Position numbers and translations under genes: made by a program | Part shown: positions 13,701 to 28,200 of the stretch, piece after piece | How positions within the stretch are numbered: the stretch's first letter is position 1 | Layout of the letters: the number at the start of each line of letters is the position of its first letter | Notes under the pieces: generated by a model | The model's database searches: none | What the model was told of the DNA's origin: nothing | The model's input: the letters and a program-made list of their open reading frames with translations, nothing else | From: Macropodus opercularis | Taxonomy: Eukaryota; Chordata; Actinopteri; Anabantiformes; Osphronemidae | Direction: 5' to 3' | Assembly: GCA_030770545.1 (NCBI GenBank) | Contig: CM061092.1 | Span: 16,741,501 to 16,805,500 of the forward strand | Length of the DNA: 64,000 nt

Positions 13701-15630
13701 GGCAGCATTTGTCTTGGTGGTTTATCTGTCACTTAATCATTTCCTTTGGAAAGTGACCTGCTCTTTTAATTTTACGCTGACCTGTTTTATTTCACTAATT
13801 TTAGTTCAAGGTATATAGAGTTGTTGCACATGAACGATACTGTTATTCACAGACCGTGAATGACGTGACTCTCCGCCATGTTGCACAGCTCCGCCTCTAC
13901 TTCTCGCTTTAAATGAGCTGGACTTTCCCTGTTCTCCTCCAGCCTGTTCATGTGGGGGTTTAAAATATTCAGTATTTTCGCAGGCCCTGGAACTTGTACG
14001 ATTTTAGGGTGGGAAGTGAAGCATAGAAAATCCTTGTGAGTCAGTGATTTCAATCAATGTTAAGGCAAGACAACTAACTGATTGTTCCTCTTTTTTTTCT
14101 CTGTAGTCTTTGTAAAGGTAGAAAAGATGACTCAGCAAAAGAACTAGCAGGAAGTTGTTTAGGTGAATTTTAAATAAAAGGCATGTATTTATTTAACAGC
14201 CTGTGTAAATATCTGAAATACTGTTCATGTCCCTGCTGCCAGGTTCTTCAGTTTGCTGTAATTGCTTCAGTTTTACTCAGCGTTTTGTGAATTTGGGGAA
14301 AACTTGTTGCCAGATATTTAAAAGCTCCACATGCTGGTGTCCTAATCCATCGCTGTGGGTCCAGATTAAATCAATTTCTCCTCATCACTCATTCCACAAT
14401 TCGGGCTGTTATAGACGACTCAGCACTGAACCTTTCAGAGGATCACAGCTGCTGTATGTAGTGCCTTGTCTGCCACAACATGTTTTTTTTTCAATAACAG
14501 CCATGAGGGTTTAAAAGCATTTGGTTAACGGTTATATCTGCTCAGACTGTTTAGGGTTCAAACACTTTGCTGTAGTGGCCAAAACAAACAGGAGCCTCTG
14601 GGCATTTACAATCACGGCAGCAAGACGGTAAAATGTTGTCGTTCGGTCGCTGGCTTTAATTAAATACACAAACACATTTATATATAGAATTATTTTGTGG
14701 GTGGAAGTTAACGTAAAAAATAACGTATTTAACTACCAAGGATGATCGAATAAACTGGCAATAAACCCGCCGCCCACAATAAGAAATAAGAAAACTATAA
14801 TAACGTATAATATAATAAATTAAAGGGGACAGATACTGGATTACTCATTTTATTCGCTGTCTGTAGGTTTTCTCGTATATCTTGTCACGAAGAAAATAAG
14901 TCATGCATATTATTTCCTATATAATGTCAACAAACGCATAGTAAACCAGAGCTATAAAACACACAGGCATCCTGCGGGGAAAAAAACCCAACATATTTAT
15001 TTCGTTTTCTGACGTGAAAATGTGCAAAATGGAAAAAAATAAACAGATATAACAGAGATAACAACTTCGTGAGCGTGAAGCTCCCACGTAGGCAGTAACC
15101 CTTCTGTTTATAAAATCACACAGTCTGAGGAGGCTGTTGTGCCAGCATCGCTGGCCCTTCAAAACAAAATACCTGTGTTCTTTGGAGAGGCGCAGATTTC
15201 CGTCTATTCTTGGTGACTTTAGCGTCGGTCCGGTTTTTGAAGTGCGACTATAAATATTTAGGGTTAAAATTCCTACTGAAGCTGATTCCTATCGTTGACA
15301 TACAAACATGATGAATTTGTTTGATCACGCATCGCCATAGCTCCGCTTCTTGTAGTTCACAGCTTATCTCTGGTTGTCTGGGACTTTATAACGGGTTGAT
15401 TTAGTGTTGCGCATGTCTTCAAAACCGGGTCTTCTTTTGAAGTCTTTTCTTTGGGGAAATACTATATGATATAATGTTTTTTTTTCAAAGTTCTAACAAA
15501 TTAAGTTTAAACAGATGGATCAAAGTGTGTCCTTATCCAATGTCCTGGAAATGTCCTTACGAAGGTCGACTAATTTGTAAAAATTCTTTTAGAAATTTAA
15601 ATACTCATGTTTGGTGCAGTGGCCGCAGCC

Positions 15631-18311
<2,681 letters not shown>

Positions 18312-20791
18312 GTCTGGGCGCAGACAAGACGGCGATGACAGTCCAGGTAAAAAGATAAGTCCTCCTGGCGACAGTGCCGCTCGCTCTCAACTCTGCAGAG
18401 GATCGGAGCTCCACTGTCGGGGAGACGCGCGTCCAAGTGTTTTAAGAGATATCAACCTGACGACGGAGCATGCGCAGACATCGCTGTCTCGTCCACCAGG
18501 TGTTGCAAGGACAGGTGTAACTGCTGCTGGCGTTTGTCTTCGCCGCACTGCAAGAAATATCAGCGCGTAATGTCAGTCAGTGCGTAATTACAGGTAGGAA
18601 AATCGTCTGCGGCGGGGGCGACTTCTTGTCACCTCGTACCAACGCAAATTCACTCATCTCAGGACTTCACTAGATAACATCTGACGAAATGTTCTACCTT
18701 TGCCCTGTTTTGGTTTCAGGAAACACCAGTGGAATTATAAAAAGAAAAGTCAGACAGTAAGTGTGAATGCAAGGGACTTTTGAATCCAGTCTTTTTTTTT
18801 TACAGTGTTTATTTCACCGCCTGGAGCAACTGGAGCCCCTCGGATCAGACTGCAGCTCGTGTCTCCAGCAGATCAAGAGAGACGATACACAGTTATCAGC
18901 ACCTTACTCAATCTCTGGAAGGGGTTGGGGGAGAGGAAACGCGGAGGCGCACCCCGGGGTGTCTGTTACTGGGAGCCTGCATTATAGCACGTAGTGGTAA
19001 AATAAAAGGGTGGGGGAAACTCTGCAGAGACAGATATAGACATACTGATCATAATCCATGTAGATATGCATAAGAATAGGCTCTAATTTGAACAGAGTGG
19101 TGCTTTGGCGGCATTTTGTTACACTGCAGCGCTGCGCAAGAGTCTTAAAAGTGCATTAATGTTCTCCTTGAAGGCCGGGGGCTCCCGTGTGACAAAGTCT
19201 CGTTCTGCTTTATCTCTGGTCCGGTGGTCAGTTGGTGCCATAGACTGTAATTATGCGACAGACTCTCGTCGTCCTCAGGCCTGCGGAGGCAGTTTCATAT
19301 TACCCCGGTCATCATGCTCGCAAAGAAGGAAGCCCACAATAGAGGATTGTTTTTCTGCTCGGCTGTTTAGCGTCATTGCGCAGCGAACAATGGAGCAGGT
19401 CCAGGTCCCTTTAATCCAGCACGCGGCAAATCGATCGTGAAACTGCTACAGTGAAGTCTGGACTTTAATAACGACCAGTGTGAATATGAAATATACGTGT
19501 ATATATGAAATATATCAAATGCATGTCAATGCATGTCATGCACCAAATCGACAGTTTGGTTTTAAACGATTTTGACACACATACTATTAATAAGCAAGAG
19601 TTACTCTGCGGAGTCCAGCAGCTTCGTCATCCAGCTGCTGACGCTCAAGCTGCTTTGAACGCGTTCACGCTGTCGCTACAGGCAAAGCAACATATCAGCA
19701 AATAAAGAACAGGAAATCAAATCGCCACATGCCCGGGCTCGATTAACAACATCACGGCCGTGGCATCCGGACATCGTGTTGGTGGAGATATGAAAAACCC
19801 AGACTTAACAGATAGGCCGTCGCAAGAGTTTCGCAACGGTGCGTAACCGCTTCCAACGGTGGCGTGATAGCACAGAGCTAATTACAAAACGCATAGTGTC
19901 CGAATCATAATAACAGGCATCCACCAACATTAATATTAGACTGTAACGATCGTTTGGTGATTTCAATAACCCTATCTGCAGTTAAGGATAGTTGGAGAGT
20001 CTGTTTACCGATGCATCATGCATCATTACAGCTGCAGAATTAAATTCTCGCAGTTGAAATTTAGTTTTCTAAACACCTCTGCATGTGAAAACACCAAATG
20101 ATTCATTACTTCCCACTTGGCATCACTGTCTCTGATTTTTGATTTTTAATCTTAATGTGAGCAACATTTTAAGACTCAACTATATCAATTTAAGCCAATT
20201 AAAATATAAAAGTAAAAAAGCGTTTTAAACTGTACGGTCCTATTTCAATTAAAAATATAATAAATCTAAGCATGCTGATAGAGCCTGAAATGATATAAAA
20301 TATATTGAATACTGCAAAATAAAATGCTGAGGTCTTTTACAATTTGCATGAACTGGAGAAATTTAACACTCATATCATATATAACATCAATCAATACAAC
20401 CACACTGAGCTCACTCAGTTAGTAGTTTAGGCATCAAAACACTGTTCAAGGCCTACATTTAAAACAAACAAATACAATATGTCGGTAATAACACAAACCT
20501 TGTAAATCGTTCAGCGCGCTTGAGGAGAAATGCGCCTTTAAAATGTGGTTTTCTGCATGAAATGATTAGTAGTTGAGGCTCAGTTCTGAAACCGCGAGAA
20601 ATCACTTCCTGAAACAGTCAATCTAAGCAAAGAATCTTCACAGAGGAAGGCAATGTTGAGACTAAACATCCCACATTGTGCACACAGTGATCTGAACACC
20701 CTGAACTTGCTCAGAGTTAGGTGTTGCCACTGTTTAAAGACATCAGACAGGGAGTTCATCAAAACATTTTATTGTGAAATTATTTAATTCA

Positions 20792-20826
<35 letters not shown>

Positions 20827-21885
20827 CAATCTCATTTAGTCTCCAGAGTGTGCGGACTGCTCTGTAGTGTTGCCATGTTTGCCTTTACTGCACTGCAGAC
20901 TCAAAAAGTGCCATTGTGTTCTTCGTCCCACCATGCAACACAGTGTATCTTATTCATCAAAGAGACATTATCATCACAATCGCAGTCAGCATCATTTCTG
21001 TTTCCTGGATCTGACTGTCTCAATGGAGACATGAGTTAGTGTTCAAAACAGACATTCAGAGAAACGCATCCAGGTCGTCAAATGTGGACGAACACAGTAC
21101 AATGCTGCGCTTACTTTGGTAACACTTGACAACTCCCAGTTCTTCTTCAGGTTGTGTTAAATCACGTCAACGCCAGTTGTCGTTATGTGATCTATACCAC
21201 AGTTCAAGTTCTCAAATGTGTGCAATGTGACATACAAACACAGCAGGTGGTACTTATGTGTGACTCGTGCTGCTTTCTGCAGGGCTCAAATTGAAAGTAC
21301 CACTAGGATGCTTTCAGAGAACTGAGTACAATAGCAACAGTAGTTAGTCAATAAATCAGTCCCCCGCTGCAGTTGTTATTCACGTCAGCTTGTCTGAGCA
21401 GCGAGCTGACGTACTGGGGACGGATCAGTTTTCTTCTTAATTTGCTCAACTCAAAGACAAAGTTTTGTCATTTGTGTCACTGTAGCAAACTAAACTATGT
21501 CCCTTTTTCTGGCTTGTAAAACTATTCTATACATTAGTTATGCAATAGATACGCATTTTCAAGTTCAAAAGCAATTGAAAAAATACATAGTACACTTTTA
21601 CATATCTACAAATATGCAGATGTCACACTGAGCTTGTGATCTTCCAGCCTAGGTGAAAGGCAAGCGTTATGTGCGAAGGCCAAAAGTCTTCATTATGTCA
21701 AGTCAATGCCAGCTGAGCAAGCAGCTTTGATACCAGGCTCTGACCAAGCTCTTGGAAACAATAGATAGATACACACAGCACTCATAGAATCCTGCCTCTG
21801 CATGACGGACACATAGTAGTAACAAGGTCAATATGCTTTAGATTTATAAAAAGGCTTTAAAAATATAAAAACATATTGAAAGAAG
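18312..21885 (-). promoter_or_regulatory. gfi1 5' UTR, promoter and upstream region
   Basis: The first 700 bases upstream of the gfi1 ATG are richer in C+G and CpG than the flanks, as expected for a developmental-gene promoter. No TATA box or start site could be fixed. Further upstream, between 19.9 and 21.9 kb, are AT-rich tracts and a CT/CA microsatellite. GFI1 is known to repress its own promoter through AATC-core sites. GAAATCACTTCCTG near 20599-20612 joins such a core to an ETS GGAA core. Open frames on the plus strand at 18767-19440 have no recognisable product and fall in the CpG-rich zone, so they are not called as genes. Confidence 0.45.
20791..20826. repeat. compound CT/CA microsatellite
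   Basis: A run of CT changes directly into a run of CA, forming a compound dinucleotide repeat upstream of gfi1. Confidence 0.95.
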
Positions 21886-21906
21886 TGTAATATAGCATAA
21901 AATGTT

Positions 21907-21912
21907 TTTATT
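21907..21912 (-). terminator. probable evi5 polyadenylation signal
   Basis: AATAAA on the minus strand, about 350 bases past the evi5 stop codon. It is the first canonical hexamer in the likely 3' UTR; a further signal downstream cannot be excluded. Confidence 0.5.
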
Positions 21913-22264
21913 GCACAGTCTTTTTCTCTGTGTGGTACCTATGGGGGAGACTGAGGAGGGCAGACTGACTGCCCTTTCCCTTCAGCACCTCCACCTCCTC
22001 CTCCATCAATGGAGTTTGATAGACATCACATGATTGACTTCTCCGGTGAAGTCCAGATGATCTGCCAGCTGTCTGACGTTTCCTTGCCGCGAAAAAATAA
22101 CAAAAACTGCAAAACCGGCGGTAAACAAAGAAAAACTACATCTGATCTCTCATGATATAAAATGATGATGCATTTCCTTCTCCAGATCCAGAGCTTTGTG
22201 AAATGATTGCTGGAAGAACACTAGTCTTTCTCGTGAGTACAGGCGTGCAGCCAGCTGGTGGTCA

Positions 22265-25200
22265 TCACACGGTGGTGGACTTGTGGTTGCTGCTGGGAGG
22301 CACAGACAGCCGCAGTTCCTCCCCATCCTCCTCTTCACTGTCACTTTCCCTGAGGTTGGGATGCAGCCTGATGCGGTTTCTGCGCTGGGTGTCTTGCAGG
22401 GTTGAATCCTTGACTACGTCTTCATCTGAAGATTGGTAAGACTCATCCCCGACATAATGATTGATGATGTGAATCCCATCAAAAGTGTGCTGATTGGCCA
22501 AGGCCCTCTGACCTTTTAAGCAGCAAATCTGTGGGAACAAGCATGATGGGTATTAAGAGAAATGCAAAGACTTTTTCACCCAAAAATCAGAATCAAATAC
22601 GCACATGCGCATTCTGAGGGGTAGGACAAAAACAGATCAATGTTTACATGTTAAACATTTAGAAACTGCTGGACACAATACATCCATATCTCAGGCAGTC
22701 AGTATGACCAAAGGACACGTCTTAACATGCTGTTCAACCAAAATCCAAAATGGAACAGTGTGACAAAACATCAGCCTTGTCCCATTTTCAAACCACATTC
22801 TAAAAGCGAACACCTCTGTGTGCAGTTACTGTACTATTCAGTACCAACAGGAAATGATCCAATCTACCGCAAGAGAACATAAAAGAGGTTTACACTAAGT
22901 TCATTCTTTGGCTTTGACATGTTTAATCTGAATATGGGACAAAGCTACTGTAGGATATTATTATTGGATGGACCTCAAAAGGTCGTGAAGGACAGGTGAG
23001 AAACAATACAGTACTGAATGAATGCTACCAAAAAAACAAACAAACGGGAATTGGCTGATTCACCCATTAATTAAACCACAACTTACTCCTTACATTTTGC
23101 TGAAGCATGAAGCTCATTTTCAAGTTCATCATCTTTGCGTGTTTTTAGGGAAACTTAGCAGAAACTAGTTCTTATATGAACCGACTTAGAGTTGTGGTGT
23201 CTTTTCTTCCCCACTCCTCTTAAATGGAACTGGCTACAAGGTAGAGCAACCAAACCGTTCTTCCAATTACAGTAAGACAAACATGACTTTTGTCATAAAA
23301 CCGACGTGTTTTCTAGGTGAAAAGTGTGACAGCACTAGGACTGTCTGGGCGGTTTTGACCAGCGAACACCAGATCAACTTCCCCACCACTAATTAGGAAC
23401 AGCACATGTCACTTCTCCAGTGGCAGAGGAAGTAATCGGGATCTTAAACTTGCGTTAAAGAAAAAGCAGTATTATCACACAAAACTACGCAGAATAGACT
23501 ATTCTGCGTATATATAATACTGGATTGTAATATTCGATTATGTCCTGTATTCATTACATTAAAATAAAGGGTACATTACAGTCAGGGGTCAGCATTAGAA
23601 AAACTAGAAATGCTGCTGTGATTGACAGGACACATGTTGAACCACAGCTACTGCGAGCCTGGCTGCATCTACCTGCACACCAGCCACAGTGTCCATGCCG
23701 ACCCCTGCCCACCAACATATAAACCACCTAGTGTTAAGGTTCTGGCTGGTCTGAATGGATAAATCAAGAAGTCCTATCTTATCGCAACCTATAAAGATGC
23801 ATGACAATTTGCTGGATTTGTGATTCTGCACACAGCTCTGAGCGTACGAGAGGTTACATACCACTTCAGCACAGACTCACCTGGGTCAGCCTGCCATGCA
23901 ACAGACAGACATGTAGGGAGAGATGCATTCAGAAACCAGTTCAGAGCACAGACCACAAAAACATTTACATATACCTGCCTAAACCTGGCAGGTTGATTCC
24001 ACATTGGTGACTCTTAAAAAGGAAAATGTCGTCAAGTATCCCAGCAATATGAAGCAGGTCTGAACTCAGATTGTAAGCAGTAGGATGTTGTGACTTTACT
24101 GAGCAGCTCACTCAAAAGACTTTTTCAACAAATCTTAATCATGAACATGTCCAAACTGCCCCAGGGGGCAGATTTTCAGCTACGTGGAGTTAAGACTTCT
24201 TATTTGGTACATACAAGCCATAGCAGAGAAGAACAGTCGATTTGTCGAAACTATGATGCGCTCCCCAAAACCCAACTGTACAAACATCTGTAGGTTACAT
24301 CTGTGAAGGTTTACAAGAGGTGTGTTATGTCAGCTCCACACAGGAAGTTCCTGGGTGTAGTTAACACTTCAACTAATCTGGTAGCTTCAAAGTAAAACCA
24401 TATCAGAGGGAATGTTGTGAAATGCACTGAAATAGATTAAAACAACAAAATCTGAGTCTTTACAAAGAGGGAGACAAATAGACAAATAGTAATAAACCTG
24501 ATTCTCACCTCATGTTTCAGCTCCACTATCTGATCTTTAAGGTCACGGATATACTGGCTGGAGTCTGTGTGGTTCAGTTGGCCTTGGACTTTTCCTTCTT
24601 CTCTCTGTTAGCAGAAGACCCATATTTTTTTAATTACAACACTGATGGGTGTTAAAAACAATTTACCATTTAATTAACCTGATAGAAATATTGTTTAAGT
24701 AGTACGGTGGGACTGATGTTGATGAACTACTGCATGGCTAGGACACTTAGTGGCAGACTCTAGAGACCTGCCACTAAAAAAAAAACACAGCATGATAAAG
24801 TGCCCTCCTGTGTGGCGGGTGAGCGAAGTGGCAGATGTCAGAGGAAATACAAAAGAGTGTCATTTGTGCTTGATTTCCTTTTGGGGCTCTGGGGATGAGG
24901 TAGGTTTGTTGGCTTTAACAGTTAAACAGCCCATGTGATGTTTATGTTCCACAGTGAAGACATCTGCAGGCTTTGGAGACAAACACACTCCTCAGTTCGA
25001 ACCCGACAGGAACAACCAGTTAGGAGCACACAAAGAGGAGCTCAGACCACAGGCTTTCAGCATGGGAACAGTGACACAAAATAGGAAGACTGTGCACAGC
25101 ACATGACTGGGGAGGTGTTTGTGGGGTGTTGAGGAGAAGATGAGAGTGGTTCCCCTATGGCTGGACAACACCCTCAAAAATAGAAGCAGGCTTTCTGATC

Positions 25201-28200
25201 CCTGTAGTGCAATAGAACAGGTCCCAATAGGCTTTTTTTAAAAAAAAGGTCTAAACGAGTAAGATTATTCCAAGAAGCATGTTGTTTTTGAGGTTTTGCC
25301 ACAACAAAACACCGCAATAATAAGACAAAGGCGGTTAATAGGACTTCCTTGTTCAGCTGTGTGAAGCTGCAGGTGTCGGGCTGTGGCCGGGGATGTAAAA
25401 CGTCTCGCAGTAATGGCGTTGCTCATGTTCCGGCAGCCGCCAGAATCTGTTAAACTTTGTTTTCTTTTAACAGTGCCTTAATAGGTGATAGGAGCAAGTG
25501 AACCACTGTGCAGACTAAGGGAAGTCAGGTGCATTTACTGTACAGCCAGCAGAAAACTGAGGAGCCTGAAACGCATGTTATGCGTTATTTTAGTCAGCGC
25601 ATTTGAATTATTTTTACGCTTTTACGCATCTCTATTGTTGTGGCCATGACATTTGCTTTATTCTGAATGTGCAAAGATGTGTGTGAAAGGATGTGTGAAG
25701 ATTCCAACCTTTATGATGATAAAATTTCTAGGTAGCTGTTTCTCTGAAAGAAACTGGTATGACGATGGCCTGATGATGATTAAGAGGTTATGCTTATTCT
25801 AATGTGACCAAAGCGTGAAAAATATGCGCTTTTGCATGCTAGCTGGTAGCAAAATACTTGGGTTTCAGTTGATTGCAAGTGCTGTGGAAATCTGTAACTG
25901 TAAATCTGTTTTGGGCTTCTACACACTGAGAGCACAGCACCGCCCATCCTCCCAGGTCATCTGCCACAGCTCCGCTCAAGGCTAGTGCTGGTTTGAGTTT
26001 GCAAAAGTTTTTTTAGAAAGTGCTTTTCCCAGTGATGAATCAATAAAACAAGAATATATCTATTTACAAACCAACAACAGATTTCATGGTAATATTATCA
26101 CAGGTGACGGTCTTCGTAACCTGCCTAGTTTGGCCCACATAAATACTTCTTAAATATGGCCAAGCACAACAAAAGTAGGATGGGGTGGAGTAGAAGTCTT
26201 AATGAATAAAAAAAAAAGGCCTTTTAGTTTCAAAGTCTGAGAAGCCATTACACTACACCCTATAAAATGCATTTCTTAAACTTGCCACAGTACATGTGTG
26301 TTTTACAGTTTGTCTCAGTAGAATTAAAATGCAACACATTTTCTGCATGAACATGACCCATACTGATTAAACAAGACATTGTTTCTGGTGGGATAAAACT
26401 TAAGCATAAATCTCTGAGCATGTCATAGAAACCTCAAAATAAACCATGCATGTCACCTTTGGTAGAGTCTCTGCTTGAAGATGAGAAACCACTTCCTATC
26501 AGCCCAGAGACAGTGAGGCTGTGGCGTTAAACAGACTGTGATAGTGAAAACGTCCTACACATTAACCTTTCTAGACAGCTGAGTTTCATCTGTGTTTTTC
26601 ATCATTACTAAGTGGTTAAGTTTGTCTATTCCATAGATCTCTTTGTGATTAGCTCATGATGTATTACTTTGGCTTTGAATAGTGAGGTGCTAATATAAAT
26701 GACCTTTTTTGAGGAGAAAACTAAAACTAAAATACAGACTGAAGGGAAAATGTTTGGCCACAGCCTTATAGCAGGCAACCAAACCAAACCACAGACCAAG
26801 AAGGCAAGAAGCACTCTGATTTCAGCTCAGACAGCAGCTAGATGTGATACCCTGATCCTAGCAGAAAAAAAAAAAAAGCAAAACGAAACCTTCAAGGCGC
26901 CGCAGCAACAAGTTTTTGAAAAGCTGTTTATAGAATAAAGGAAACTAAGGTGCAAATAACATTCATGTCACCGACACGCTCAACTGAATTCATTACGTAG
27001 ATTCTAAAGAGTATGAAGGTGGTGGTAAAGGTTTGGTGTTGCATGTTTTGCTCGATCGCTTAGTAACAAAACCTCAGACCACACTGTGTGATTGCGTGTG
27101 TGTCAGTGAAGGAGGGGAGGTTTTTATGTAGGTATCAATCTTATAAATAGTCAGGGCCTATGGCTTAGGCTGATCTGAAGCACCTTGAGCCCACTAAATG
27201 CTTTACAATAGTACACTACTTCTTTGACCTAAAGACACAGTTTCAAACAGACTTGTTTTTCACACTCAGTTCACACAGGTCATATTTAAATCACACGAGT
27301 AAAAATTTAACTTTTCCTATGAATTTTTATTTCCTCTCATTCATTTGTAGGTCATCACAAGATCTACCTTTGTTGGATTATATGCGGCTTAGCAATAGTA
27401 TAGACATTATTTTTTGATATTTTAGGGTTTTATGACAATGTTGGGAGATCCAGAACATAAATGACCCACTGTGTATGGTCCCCTACAATATGTATGTATA
27501 ATTTATCACAAAAATAACACCACTACTAAATGAGACTTAACATAGTTGTCCAGTCCAGTTATGTGTCTCTGTTTCACATAACAACAACAGCTTGTTGCAA
27601 ACTATGTTTAATGAAGTCCACAAAAGAAAACTGATTTATGACCCTTGTGTGTTGCTTGTGTATTCCTTTTGTTTGGGGATAAATGCAGTTTTTCCTCTTC
27701 TCTTTCTTTAGAATATGTTTATATGCAAGTGTGACCAACCACAGCGATATGATTTGGGCCATTACCTGAATCTCAAGCTCTGAGATTTGTTGCTGGAGCT
27801 CAGCCATTACGGCAATGTTGTCAGCTTCTCTTAGCCTCACTGCCATCACCTCTTCTTTGCTCTGCACAAGAGTAAACCAGAAACTAAGGACGCAGATCAA
27901 GACCTTATTTCAACCAAAGATCTTGCAAAATCAGACAGCTGATCAAAGTCACGTACGATTGTACAAAACATTTGTGTATTTTCTATTTATATATGCATGA
28001 ACCTTGCTATGGGGAATTCCTGAGACATGAGGAGTGATGGCAGAAATCATCTAGCAGCATCACTAATGCTCATGTCATGAGAATAAGTTACTTCCTCCTC
28101 CTGGGTGTGGATATTGACCTCATCAGATAATATTTGTAGATGATTAAAATGTAGACTATATGTATTTATTTTAATAGCAGAAAACAGCCCAGTCTGTTGT

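Larger units (their letters stand above)
4136..15630. other. gene desert between glmn and gfi1
   Basis: No exon with a recognisable protein was found on either strand. The stretch holds a reverse-oriented fragment of a common teleost repeat (near 9338-9368), a GT microsatellite at 10658-10701, and long AT-rich tracts (8990-10150, 10830-11230). It also has several less AT-rich blocks with homeodomain-like and RUNX-like words (10440-10640, 13150-13480, 14225-14480) that look like conserved non-coding elements. The left end should carry the glmn promoter and the right end (about 15000-15630) the gfi1 3' UTR. An AATAAA on the minus strand at 15001-14996 is a possible gfi1 polyadenylation signal. 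RPAP2, expected here from the human order, was not found. Confidence 0.6.

Noticed and set aside
18767..19440. Plus-strand frames of up to 111 codons upstream of gfi1
   Set aside because: CpG-rich promoter DNA readily gives long frames. The translations show no domain, no splice structure and no homology I recognise.
24998..25012. CAGTTCGAACCCGAC, a tRNA B-box-like word
   Set aside because: No A-box at the right spacing and no cloverleaf stems around it, so it is not a tRNA gene.
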